A stretch of 8,776 nt of DNA from Allosediminivita sp964397775 (GTDB lineage: Bacteria; Pseudomonadota; Alphaproteobacteria; Rhodobacterales; Rhodobacteraceae), in assembly GCA_964397775.1 (NCBI GenBank), contig CAYNKL010000178.1, forward strand, positions 1 through 8,776, written 5' to 3'. Below, piece by piece: positions 1-6,145 of the stretch; position 1 is the stretch's first letter, and every line of letters starts with the position of its first letter. The translations under genes and the position numbers were made by a program. The notes under the pieces are model-generated. The model was not told the origin of the DNA. It did not search any database and saw nothing but the letters and a program-made list of their open reading frames with translations.

Positions 1-1004
1 ACGATCACTGCAACATGGGCCAGTCCTCCAACGACACCTTCCCGACCGCCATGCACGTGGCCATCGCCATGCAGGCGCAGTCCGGCCTCCTGCCGAACCT
101 GAAGAAACTGCACGACGCGCTTGCCGCCAAGTCGGAAGAGTTCAAGGACATCATCAAGATCGGCCGCACCCACACGCAGGATGCGACGCCGCTGACGCTG
201 GGCCAGGAATTCTCGGGCTACGCGCATCAGCTCAAGAAGGGCATGGAGCGGATCGAACAGGCGCTTGGCGACATCCACGAACTGGCGCAGGGCGGCACTG
301 CCGTCGGCACCGGGCTCAACACCCGCAAGGGCTGGGCTGAACAGGTCGCCGCCAACATGGCCGAAATCACCGGCCTGCCCTTCGTCACCGCCCCCAACAA
401 GTTCGAGGCGCTCGCCGCGCACGACGCCATGGTCATGTTCTCCGGCGCGCTCAAGACCGTCGCCGCGAGCCTCTTCAAGATCGCAAACGACATCCGCTTC
501 CTCGGCTCCGGCCCGCGGTCCGGCCTGGGCGAGCTGATCCTGCCGGAAAACGAACCGGGCTCCTCGATCATGCCGGGCAAGGTGAACCCGACCCAGGCCG
601 AGGCGCTGACCATGGTCTGTGCCCATGTCATGGGCAACGACGCCGCCATCGGTTTTGCCGGCTCGCAGGGCCACTTCGAACTCAACGTCTACAACCCGAT
701 GATGAGCTACAATGTCCTCCAGTCGATGCAGCTTCTGGGCGACAGCGCCTCGGCCTTCACCGACAACATGGTCGCGGGCATTCAGGCCAACGAAAGCCGC
801 ATCGGTGAACTCATGCGCAACTCGCTCATGCTCGTCACCGCGCTTGCGCCCACCATCGGCTACGACAACGCCACCAAGGTCGCCAAGACCGCGCACAAGA
901 ACGGCACCACCCTCAAGGAAGAGGCCATCAACCTCGGCTTCGTCGACGAGGAAACATTCGAGCGCGTCGTGCGCCCCGAACAGATGATCGGCCCCAAGGA
1001 CTGA
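1..1004 (+). CDS. fumC: Class II fumarate hydratase, 5'-truncated by window start
   Basis: Fumarase C catalyses the reversible hydration of fumarate to L-malate in the TCA cycle as a cytosolic homotetramer without a metal. The reading frame is open from base 3 and gives 333 residues. E. coli FumC has 467, so about 130 N-terminal residues lie outside the window. Visible landmarks are the QSSNDTFPTAMH block (bases 21-56), GRTHTQDATP with the His (171-173) that matches the substrate-site His188 region of E. coli FumC, GTAVGTGLNT, NKFEALAAHDA, and the superfamily signature GSSIMPGKVNP (558-590) on the mobile loop carrying the catalytic serine. The C-terminus ends in GPKD followed by TGA. The blocks identify FumC rather than its superfamily relatives aspartase, argininosuccinate lyase or adenylosuccinate lyase. 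Aspartase is the closest alternative and is disfavoured by overall similarity. A hairpin follows 9 bases after the stop. Confidence 0.96.
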   Translation, partial: DHCNMGQSSNDTFPTAMHVAIAMQAQSGLLPNLKKLHDALAAKSEEFKDIIKIGRTHTQDATPLTLGQEFSGYAHQLKKGMERIEQALGDIHELAQGGTAVGTGLNTRKGWAEQVAANMAEITGLPFVTAPNKFEALAAHDAMVMFSGALKTVAASLFKIANDIRFLGSGPRSGLGELILPENEPGSSIMPGKVNPTQAEALTMVCAHVMGNDAAIGFAGSQGHFELNVYNPMMSYNVLQSMQLLGDSASAFTDNMVAGIQANESRIGELMRNSLMLVTALAPTIGYDNATKVAKTAHKNGTTLKEEAINLGFVDEETFERVVRPEQMIGPKD

Positions 1005-1013
1005 TCTGACAGC

Positions 1014-1037
1014 GCGGCGCCCTGTCCCGGGCGCCGC
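1014..1037 (+). terminator. GC-rich hairpin after fumC
   Basis: A perfect 9-base inverted repeat, GCGGCGCCC (1014-1022) and GGGCGCCGC (1029-1037), is separated by a 6-base loop and starts 9 bases after the fumC stop codon. There is no T-tract after it, so it is not a textbook intrinsic terminator. It could be a GC-rich terminator, a Rho-assisted end, or a 3'-end stabiliser. Its position between two same-strand genes fits separating fumC from the hydrolase transcript. Confidence 0.5.
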
Positions 1038-1042
1038 CTCCG

Positions 1043-1062
1043 CAAAACGTGAGCGGCAGAGA
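1043..1062. repeat. Copy 1 of a 20-base intergenic repeat
   Basis: CAAAACGTGAGCGGCAGAGA matches bases 5266-5285 (CAAAACCTGAGCGGCAGTGA) at 18 of 20 positions in the same orientation. Both copies lie in non-coding spacers about 4.2 kb apart, which suggests a dispersed intergenic element and not shared coding sequence. Seen directly by comparing the spacers; the family is not recognised. Confidence 0.55.
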
Positions 1063-1098
1063 GTTGCCGGGCGCTGCCTCAGGCGCAGTTCCCCGGAC

Positions 1099-2079
1099 AT
1101 GATCCACCGCCGCGCCCTTCTCGCCTCCGCCGCCGCCCTGCCCTTCGTCCGGCCCGCCCGTGCGCAAGAAGCACGCGACGAACTGCAGTCCGCACTCGAC
1201 ACGCAGGACCAGCTCCACTCCCTGCAGGTCATGCAGGGCGACGAGATGCTGATCGAGGCCGCCCCCCGCGGCCCGGGCCTCGACGCGCTCGCCAACATCA
1301 AGTCCTGCTCGAAAAGCCTCGTGGCGCTCATGCTGGGGCAGGTCATCGCGCTGGGCGACATTTCGGGCGTCGAGGCCACGCTGGCCGAAGTCGCCCCCGA
1401 CCTCATCCCCGCCGACGCCGACCCGCAGGTGCGCGACATCACCATTCAGGATCTCGTGACCCTCCGCGCGGGGCTCGAAAGCACCTCCGGCGGCAACTAC
1501 GGCGCCTGGATCAGCTCGGGCAACTGGGTCGCCAACGCCCTGTCCCAGCCGATGCAAAGCGCCCCCGGCAGCCGAATGATCTACTCCACCGGCTCCACCC
1601 ATGTCCTCGGCGCGGCGCTGGCCGAGGCCTCGGGCGAAAGCCTCCTGACCCTCATGCGCAGCGAACTCGGCGATCCGCTGGGGATCGAGATCCCGCCCTG
1701 GGTCCGCGACCCGCAGGGCTACTACATGGGCGGCAACCAGATGGCGCTCACGCCCCGTGCCATGCTCCGCATCGCCCGCATGATGCGCGACGAGGGCCGC
1801 TGGCAAGACACGCAGGTCATCCCTCAAGACTGGGTCGAGGCCTCGCTCGAACCGCGCACGCGCTCGCCATTCTCGGGCTATTCCTACGGCTACGGCTGGT
1901 TCCTCACCGGCTCGGGCTACGTGCTCGCCCGCGGCTACGGCGGGCAGGTCATCGCCGCGCACCCCGGGCGCAACCTCGCTGTCGCGATCACCTCCGACCC
2001 GACCCGCCCGGCCCGCTCCGGCGGCTACTTCGGCGTGCTCTCCGATCTCCTCGACGGACCGATCCTTGCCTTGGCCTGA
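1099..2079 (+). CDS. Exported serine hydrolase, beta-lactamase class C / penicillin-binding-protein-like fold
   Basis: This 326-residue protein belongs to the 'serine hydrolase' group of the beta-lactamase superfamily (class C, EstB and 6-aminohexanoate-dimer-hydrolase type). The N-terminus (residues 1-22) is a signal peptide: HRRALLASAAALPF, then a PARA|QE cleavage site. The paired arginines make Tat export possible, so a periplasmic location is expected. The first active-site motif SxxK is S69-C-S-K72, and the second is Y162-S-T, in the place of YxN. The third is likely RGYGGQ (278-283), replacing KTG as in many esterase-like members. The substrate cannot be read from sequence: true cephalosporinase activity is doubtful, and an esterase, amidase or peptidase role is equally possible. 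No good Shine-Dalgarno precedes ATG 1099, but the signal peptide begins exactly there and no in-frame upstream start was seen. It ends 21 bases before the DUF4169 gene, so co-transcription with it is likely. Confidence 0.85.
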   Translation: MIHRRALLASAAALPFVRPARAQEARDELQSALDTQDQLHSLQVMQGDEMLIEAAPRGPGLDALANIKSCSKSLVALMLGQVIALGDISGVEATLAEVAPDLIPADADPQVRDITIQDLVTLRAGLESTSGGNYGAWISSGNWVANALSQPMQSAPGSRMIYSTGSTHVLGAALAEASGESLLTLMRSELGDPLGIEIPPWVRDPQGYYMGGNQMALTPRAMLRIARMMRDEGRWQDTQVIPQDWVEASLEPRTRSPFSGYSYGYGWFLTGSGYVLARGYGGQVIAAHPGRNLAVAITSDPTRPARSGGYFGVLSDLLDGPILALA

Positions 2080-2100
2080 CCTTGGTGGCACGATCAAGAA

Positions 2101-2277
2101 ATGGGCACAGTCACCAACCTGAACCGCTTCCGCAAACAGAAGGCCCGCGCCGACAAGCGCGCCGAGGCCGACGGCAACGCGGTGAAGTTCGGACGCACCA
2201 AGGCCGAAAAGCAGGCCGCCAAAAGCACCCGCGAAAAGGCCGACAAGGATCTCGACGGCCACAAGCGCGATTCATGA
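2101..2277 (+). CDS. Small DUF4169-family protein
   Basis: This 58-residue, highly charged protein is MGTVTNLNRFRKQKARADKR at its start, followed by NAVKFGRTKAEK (residues 26-37) and a DLDGHKRDS tail. The NLNRxRK start, the NAVKFGRTKAEK core and the LDGHKR end are the pattern I recall for DUF4169, small alphaproteobacterial proteins of unknown function. It has no membrane segment or signal. It is rich in Lys, Arg and Ala and is probably a long helix, so nucleic-acid or ribosome contact is conceivable but unproven. The stop TGA (2275-2277) overlaps the ATG of the next gene (2274-2276), indicating translational coupling. The short length makes it easy to miss. Confidence 0.85.
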   Translation: MGTVTNLNRFRKQKARADKRAEADGNAVKFGRTKAEKQAAKSTREKADKDLDGHKRDS

Positions 2278-2501
2278 GCGGCCGCCCCGTCAAGCACTCG
2301 CTGACCATCCGGGGTCACCGCACCTCGGTCTCTCTCGAAGATGTCTTCTGGAAGGAATTCCGCCGCATCGCCGAGGCGCGCGGCAAGGCACTGAACGCGC
2401 TGGCCGCCGAAATCGACGAACACCGCGATCCCGAGGTCGGCCTCGCCTCGGCCATCCGCGTTTTCGTCCTTGAGGACCGCATCGCCTCAGGCCGCGTCTG
2501 A
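2274..2501 (+). CDS. Ribbon-helix-helix domain protein
   Basis: A 75-residue protein beginning MSGRPVKHSLTIRGHRTSVS and continuing LEDVFWKEFRRIAEARGKALNALAAEID, then GLASAIRVFVLE. The KHSLTIRGHRTSVSLE strand followed by two helices is the RHH_4-type ribbon-helix-helix fold. It is usually annotated as a small DNA-binding or hypothetical regulator in alphaproteobacteria. The start is fixed by the ATGA overlap with the DUF4169 stop, and an upstream in-frame extension to 2082 would overlap that gene entirely. No regulatory target is known from sequence. Its last 15 bases overlap the 3' end of the opposing ABC ATPase gene (2487-2501), so the two transcripts converge with no spacer or terminator. 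Confidence 0.85.
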   Translation: MSGRPVKHSLTIRGHRTSVSLEDVFWKEFRRIAEARGKALNALAAEIDEHRDPEVGLASAIRVFVLEDRIASGRV

Positions 2502-3581
2502 GCGCGCCACCGGAAAGACGAAACAGCGGTCCCTGCGCACCGACAGCCACAGCGGCGTGCCGCGCGACGGCAGGAACACGTTCGGCACGGTGGCCCGCAA
2601 CACCCCGCCATCGAAGTCCATCCGGAATTCCACCAGGCTCTCCGACCCCATGAATCGCGCCCGCTCCACCACGCCCCGCGCCGGCGTGCCGGCCATGTCC
2701 GTGGGGTTCGGCCCGCGCCCGTTGCGGTCGAAATCGATGCTCACGTGCTGCGGACGAAAGACGATCTCGACCTCCTGCCCGTCGGGCACGCCCGGCGCCA
2801 GGAACTGCCCGAAGGGCGTCTCCGTCAGCGCCCCGCGCACCGTACCGCGCAGCACGTTGATATCGCTGAAGAAGGCCACGGCCTCCTTGTCGGCGGGCGC
2901 GTTGTAGATGTTGTAGGGCGCGCCCTGCTGCACGATCCGACCGCCCCGCATCAGCGCGATCTCGTCGGCCATGCGCATGGCCTCCTCGGGTTCGTGCGTG
3001 ACCAGCAGCACCGAGCTGCCCTCTTCCTTCAGCACATCCAGCGTCTCGTCCCGGATGCCATCGCGCAGCCGGTTGTCGAGCCCCGAAAACGGCTCGTCCA
3101 TCAGCATGATCCGGGGCCGCGGTGCCAGCGCCCGCGCCAGCGCCACCCGCTGCTGCTCGCCGCCTGACAACTGGTGGGGATATTCATCGATGTAGTGAAC
3201 CAGCCCCACCCGGTCGAGCAGCGCCCGCGCCCGCGCCTTGCGCTCGGACCCCGCGCCCTTGAGGCCAAAGGCCACGTTCTCGCCCACGCTAAGATGCGGG
3301 AACAGCGCGAAGTCCTGGAACATCAGCCCGATCGACCGCCGCTCGGGCGGCACGCGAAAGACCGTGTCGCAGACCAGCTTGCCGTCCACGTAGATCTCGC
3401 CGCTGTCCTGCAACTCGACGCCCGCGATCATGCGCAGCGTCGTCGACTTGCCACAGCCCGAGGGCCCCAGCAGGCAGGTCACGTTGCCGGGCTCGAGCGA
3501 CAGCGAAACGTGGTCGACCACGGCGGTGCCGTCGAAGCGACGGACAAGATCGCGCGTCTCGAGCCGCGGGGCATTCGGCAT
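2487..3581 (-). CDS. ABC transporter ATP-binding protein, Fe(III)/polyamine-type with TOBE-like C-terminus
   Basis: This 364-residue cytoplasmic ATPase resembles FbpC/PotA-type (CUT1/MOI) import ATPases. Visible motifs are Walker A GPSGCGKST (39-47), Q-loop Gln89 in FQDFALFPH, signature LSGGEQQR (138-145), Walker B RIMLMDE (157-163), D-loop SGLD (166-169) and switch His196 in THEPEEA. All catalytic elements are intact. Residues from about 240 to 358 form a C-terminal region with FRPQHVSIDF and VFLPSRGTPLWLSVRRDRCFVF, which fits a TOBE-like regulatory domain. Iron(III), spermidine/putrescine, thiamine or molybdate types share this layout, so the substrate stays open. ATG 3581 has GGAGA five bases upstream. 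The gene lies 50 bases downstream of the symporter on the same strand and is probably in its operon. No permease or solute-binding protein gene is present in the window, which is unusual for an import ATPase. Confidence 0.92.
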   Translation of the reverse strand: MPNAPRLETRDLVRRFDGTAVVDHVSLSLEPGNVTCLLGPSGCGKSTTLRMIAGVELQDSGEIYVDGKLVCDTVFRVPPERRSIGLMFQDFALFPHLSVGENVAFGLKGAGSERKARARALLDRVGLVHYIDEYPHQLSGGEQQRVALARALAPRPRIMLMDEPFSGLDNRLRDGIRDETLDVLKEEGSSVLLVTHEPEEAMRMADEIALMRGGRIVQQGAPYNIYNAPADKEAVAFFSDINVLRGTVRGALTETPFGQFLAPGVPDGQEVEIVFRPQHVSIDFDRNGRGPNPTDMAGTPARGVVERARFMGSESLVEFRMDFDGGVLRATVPNVFLPSRGTPLWLSVRRDRCFVFPVARSDAA

Positions 3582-3631
3582 CTGGGTCTCCGGTTATCCG
3601 ACAAAAACCTTCGGGATCGGAATTGGCGGTA

Positions 3632-5011
3632 TCAGCCCCGCGCCGCCCCGGCAAGGTTCCGGCGGCTGCCTGCGACCACGGCGACCGTCCCTGTGACAAG
3701 CACCGCGACGCAGATCACGAAAAGCTGCTCATACTTGTGCCCCTCCGGCAGGACGGCCGCCACCGGCGCCCAGCCCCGTGCGAAATAGACCGCCGCGCCC
3801 AGCATCGCCGCGCCCCAGGCCACCAGGTAGGACCAGAGCGCCACCTGCCGCCCCAGCACCAGCCCCGCGATCAGCACCGGCGTCAGGAACATCGACGCCG
3901 TGCCGCTGACCGCCACCGCATCGAACAGCGTCTGGCTGCCCCAGAGCGTCAGCGCCGTGCCCGCCAGCGCGAATACTGCCATCGCCGCACGACCGCCGTT
4001 CAACGTCGGGGGCGCCAGCCCCAGCTCCTGCACGCAAAGCCGGGCCGCCGAGGACAGGGCCGAATCCAGCGTCGACAGGGCCGAGATCAGCAGCGACAGC
4101 ATCAGCGCGGCAAAGATCCACCCCGGGAACATCCCCGCCCAGCTTCCGATCAGCTCACCCTCGTAGGCGGCGCCGCGCAGGCTCGCCTCGATGCCGAAGA
4201 CACCGAAGGCCAGGATGCAGAGCGTCGAGATCCAGAAGGCGTGCAGGAAGGACAGCCGCGTGGTGCGCGCGTCCGCGATGAAGCCCCGGTCCATCATGAC
4301 CGGGTCGTGGACCGGGTAGGAAAAGACCTGCAGCGCCGCCACCACCAGCAGCACCCAGCCGAGGTAGCCACCCGACTGGCCCGGCGCTGTCACCACCGCC
4401 CGCAGGTCGAACCCCGGCGACAGCACCAGCGCGCCGAAGGCCACGAAGAAGATGCCGAGGAACAGCACCATCTGCACCACGTCGGTGCGCAGCGCGGCGC
4501 TCAGCCCGCCCCAGGCCGAATAGGCCAGCGCCAGCACCGCCACCCCAAGGATCGCCATGGTCCCGCTGCCCGGTGCCACGGCCGAGAAGATCAGCCCGAC
4601 GACCAACAGGTTGGCAAAGACCTCGGACAGCAGCCGCAGCGCGATGACAAGGTTGTAGGCCGCCGCCCCCGTGCCCCCGAACCGCGCCGACAGCCAGTCC
4701 TGCACCGACACGGCCCCGGCCTCGCGCAACCGCCCGACGATGAAGCCCCCCGTGACGAAGGACCCGTAGTAGGCCGCATAGGCCAGCACGCCCGCGATCC
4801 CGTAGAAATACCCCAGGATCGCCGCATTCATCAGCGACCGCGCAAAGATCCAGGTCGTCACCTGGCTCAGCACCAGCGTCCAGAGCCCCGGCGCGGCGCC
4901 GCTGTCGTCCCGGCCCCCGAAAAAGCCCTCGACACTCGCCCGCCGCGGCGCCGCGGCAAGGGTCAGCACCACGATCACGGCGCAGGCGATGACAAGCAGG
5001 GAAACGGACAT
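3632..5011 (-). CDS. Sodium:solute symporter (SSS/SLC5 family)
   Basis: A 459-residue, strongly hydrophobic inner-membrane protein with about 11-13 predicted helices. SSS features are the GF.GGR segment after the first helix (29-34), YSAWGGLSAALRTDVVQMVL (164-183; the family's GG-x-A-x-x-TD-x-x-Q signature) and ALSTLDSALSSAA (311-323), whose Ser/Thr pair corresponds to the Na+ site region of PutP and vSGLT. This predicts uptake of an organic solute driven by a Na+ gradient, with unknown substrate. At 459 residues it is on the short side for the family. I chose ATG 5011 over GTG 5017 because the GGAGA Shine-Dalgarno (revcomp of about 5018-5022) is 6-7 bases from ATG but abuts the GTG. The ABC ATPase follows after 50 bases, suggesting co-transcription. 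A short proline, pantothenate or sugar symporter identity cannot be distinguished. Confidence 0.88.
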   Translation of the reverse strand: MSVSLLVIACAVIVVLTLAAAPRRASVEGFFGGRDDSGAAPGLWTLVLSQVTTWIFARSLMNAAILGYFYGIAGVLAYAAYYGSFVTGGFIVGRLREAGAVSVQDWLSARFGGTGAAAYNLVIALRLLSEVFANLLVVGLIFSAVAPGSGTMAILGVAVLALAYSAWGGLSAALRTDVVQMVLFLGIFFVAFGALVLSPGFDLRAVVTAPGQSGGYLGWVLLVVAALQVFSYPVHDPVMMDRGFIADARTTRLSFLHAFWISTLCILAFGVFGIEASLRGAAYEGELIGSWAGMFPGWIFAALMLSLLISALSTLDSALSSAARLCVQELGLAPPTLNGGRAAMAVFALAGTALTLWGSQTLFDAVAVSGTASMFLTPVLIAGLVLGRQVALWSYLVAWGAAMLGAAVYFARGWAPVAAVLPEGHKYEQLFVICVAVLVTGTVAVVAGSRRNLAGAARG

Positions 5012-5115
5012 GGGCACTCTCCGGAAACACGCAATCCCGGAGCCTTAGCGGATCACAGCGCCGCGCACAGCCGGGTTGCAGAGCCTTGCCGCGAACGTGA
5101 CTGACCGGAGAGCTT

Positions 5116-5149
5116 GGGGCCGTGCCCTGCCAGCCCCGGAACAAGGGGC
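5116..5149 (-). promoter_or_regulatory. Possible mutually exclusive stems in the symporter leader
   Basis: GGGGC occurs at 5116-5120 and at 5145-5149, and its complement GCCCC lies between them at 5133-5137. The middle run can pair with either neighbour, giving two exclusive 5-bp hairpins about 105-140 bases upstream of the symporter start. The stems are short and GC-rich sequence makes such pairings common, so this is weak. Confidence 0.15.
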
Positions 5150-5233
5150 GAGGTCCCGCCGGGCCAGCGTCAAGCGGGAGATAGGATCGGAGCCGTGATC
5201 AGCCGTGACCTGCCAGAAGGTTCGCGGTGCGGA

Positions 5234-5249
5234 CGTTTCGGACCTTCGC
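5234..5249. repeat. Left copy of an imperfect direct repeat flanking the low-GC patch
   Basis: CGTTTCGGACCTTCGC matches CGTTCCCGACCTTCGC at 6097-6112 at 14 of 16 positions in the same orientation. The two copies bracket the low-GC region, one on each side. They could be remnants of an insertion boundary or members of a dispersed intergenic repeat. Confidence 0.45.
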
Positions 5250-5265
5250 TGTCGGTGCAGCGTGA

Positions 5266-5285
5266 CAAAACCTGAGCGGCAGTGA
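5266..5285. repeat. Copy 2 of the 20-base intergenic repeat
   Basis: CAAAACCTGAGCGGCAGTGA differs from bases 1043-1062 at only two positions. It sits 16 bases right of the direct-repeat copy at 5234-5249 and just outside the low-GC patch, so these pieces may belong to one larger dispersed element. Confidence 0.55.
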
Positions 5286-5291
5286 TGCACT

Positions 5292-5311
5292 AAAAGCGGA
5301 TTTAGCCCGCT
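5292..5311 (-). terminator. Rho-independent terminator of the low-GC membrane gene
   Basis: Read on the minus strand, AGCGG, a 7-base loop GCTAAAT and CCGCT are followed by a run of T (the last stem base plus TTT). The hairpin starts on the second base of the TAG stop codon (5312-5310). The stem is short (5 bp) but the U-tract is typical, and the placement exactly at a gene end supports it. Confidence 0.5.
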
Positions 5312-5930
5312 AATCTTTAGGCTCGCAATCTTCGTCGGGAATATCCAGAACACTGCACGCGAACTTGTTTGCCTTCTCTGAGAACATTGGAAGTTGCATC
5401 AAGTACAGTACTTCAAGAACGAGAAAAAAGGTGAAACCTGTATATATGCCCCTGCCGAAACTCGGATAAATGTGAAGTACAGTGCGAAACGACGAAAATG
5501 CTCCAAGTGAAATAAATAGGAGAGCAAGAATTGGGGCGTTCGTACGGAACAGGTGCGAGAACCAAAGGAACGCAACCGGAAGAAAGATGAACACGTAGGC
5601 GATCCATCTGAAGTAGAATATGGGAGATTGTCGACGAGTGAAAATTTGAACGGCAGGTGGAAACATAACCACACTGCAGACGATGAAAGAGTTGACCTGC
5701 GCTTCATCCAGCGCCGGTACCCACGGAATTTTCCCGACCCATCGCCCCAGTTCTAATGCAAGTTCACCCCAGAGGACCATGATCGCGTGTGTCAGTCGGA
5801 GAAACTCAAAGCGTTGCAACAAAGAAAGCTGGCTTGTAGCCAGATTTACAATAAAGAACGCGAGTGTCACGCCCCGCAGCCACCAGACTGCATCCCATGC
5901 ATACGATGTGCGCTTAATTGCAACCGACAA
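5310..5930 (-). CDS. Unrecognised six-helix membrane protein in low-GC DNA
   Basis: I do not recognise this 206-residue protein. It has about six hydrophobic segments, near residues 19-38, 46-62, 80-98, 106-126, 132-148 and 162-180, and a polar acidic tail DIPDEDCEPKD. There is no signal-peptide cleavage site and no catalytic motif I can name. It is rich in Phe, Trp and Tyr. Base composition is markedly lower in GC (40-47% in lines counted) than every neighbour, suggesting horizontal acquisition. The start is uncertain. TTG 5930 gives MSVAIKR, but the frame stays open to a stop at 5996-5994, and GAAGGGG lies before a possible ATT/CTG start near 5954-5949. A terminator hairpin begins at the stop codon. 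The coherent hydrophobic pattern and dedicated terminator argue for a real gene, although no family support is available. Confidence 0.6.
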   Translation of the reverse strand: MSVAIKRTSYAWDAVWWLRGVTLAFFIVNLATSQLSLLQRFEFLRLTHAIMVLWGELALELGRWVGKIPWVPALDEAQVNSFIVCSVVMFPPAVQIFTRRQSPIFYFRWIAYVFIFLPVAFLWFSHLFRTNAPILALLFISLGAFSSFRTVLHIYPSFGRGIYTGFTFFLVLEVLYLMQLPMFSEKANKFACSVLDIPDEDCEPKD

Positions 5931-6145
5931 AATTTCACGAATAGAAGACAGAATAGCCCCTTCACACTCAAGATCTAAGGTAATTCCTAACAGCTATAGA
6001 CAGGTTGTAACAGGAAGAGTGTTTTCAAAGGGTCGAGCTATAAACATTCGAATGCAGATGAAGGGTCCAAGGCACCGGCGCTGGTCAACAAGGGCCCGTT
6101 CCCGACCTTCGCAACCTCATGCATCCCGAAGCACCGCCTCCAGGC
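5931..6145. other. Low-GC to high-GC transition spacer
   Basis: AT-rich sequence upstream of the membrane gene runs to about 6065, then composition jumps back to GC-rich. The minus strand must carry the membrane gene's promoter. TTGAAA (6033-6028 on the minus strand) and TATAG-like words are present, but no pair has good spacing. The right copy of the direct repeat is at 6097-6112. No gene or RNA was recognised. Confidence 0.5.
6097..6112. repeat. Right copy of an imperfect direct repeat flanking the low-GC patch
   Basis: CGTTCCCGACCTTCGC matches bases 5234-5249 at 14 of 16 positions, with the last nine bases (GACCTTCGC) identical. It lies about 34 bases beyond the stop codon of the PIN gene, just where GC content returns to the chromosomal level. 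Confidence 0.45.

Larger units (their letters stand above)
5012..5309. other. Non-coding spacer upstream of the symporter
   Basis: I see no convincing gene here. A 102-codon minus-strand frame crosses the spacer (5045-5353) but has no recognisable composition or motif. The GC-rich part, about 5050-5290, carries a direct-repeat copy (5234-5249), a copy of the 20-base intergenic repeat (5266-5285) and short complementary runs (5116-5120, 5133-5137, 5145-5149). The terminator of the membrane gene lies at the right edge. The symporter promoter is presumably here, but no sigma70-like pair stands out. Confidence 0.6.

Noticed and set aside
928..2262. 444-codon minus-strand open frame opposite the serine hydrolase
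   Set aside because: Low-complexity Gly/Ala/Arg/His translation antisense to a gene with clear motifs. GC-rich codon bias keeps the frame open.
3623..5104. 493-codon plus-strand open frame opposite the symporter
   Set aside because: It is a shadow of the symporter. Its translation is a Gln/Arg/His-rich mixture with no domain, as expected from the antisense of hydrophobic GC-rich coding DNA.
5045..5353. 102-codon minus-strand frame in the symporter upstream spacer
   Set aside because: It begins inside the membrane gene's 3' end, crosses its terminator and two repeats, and has no recognisable protein pattern.
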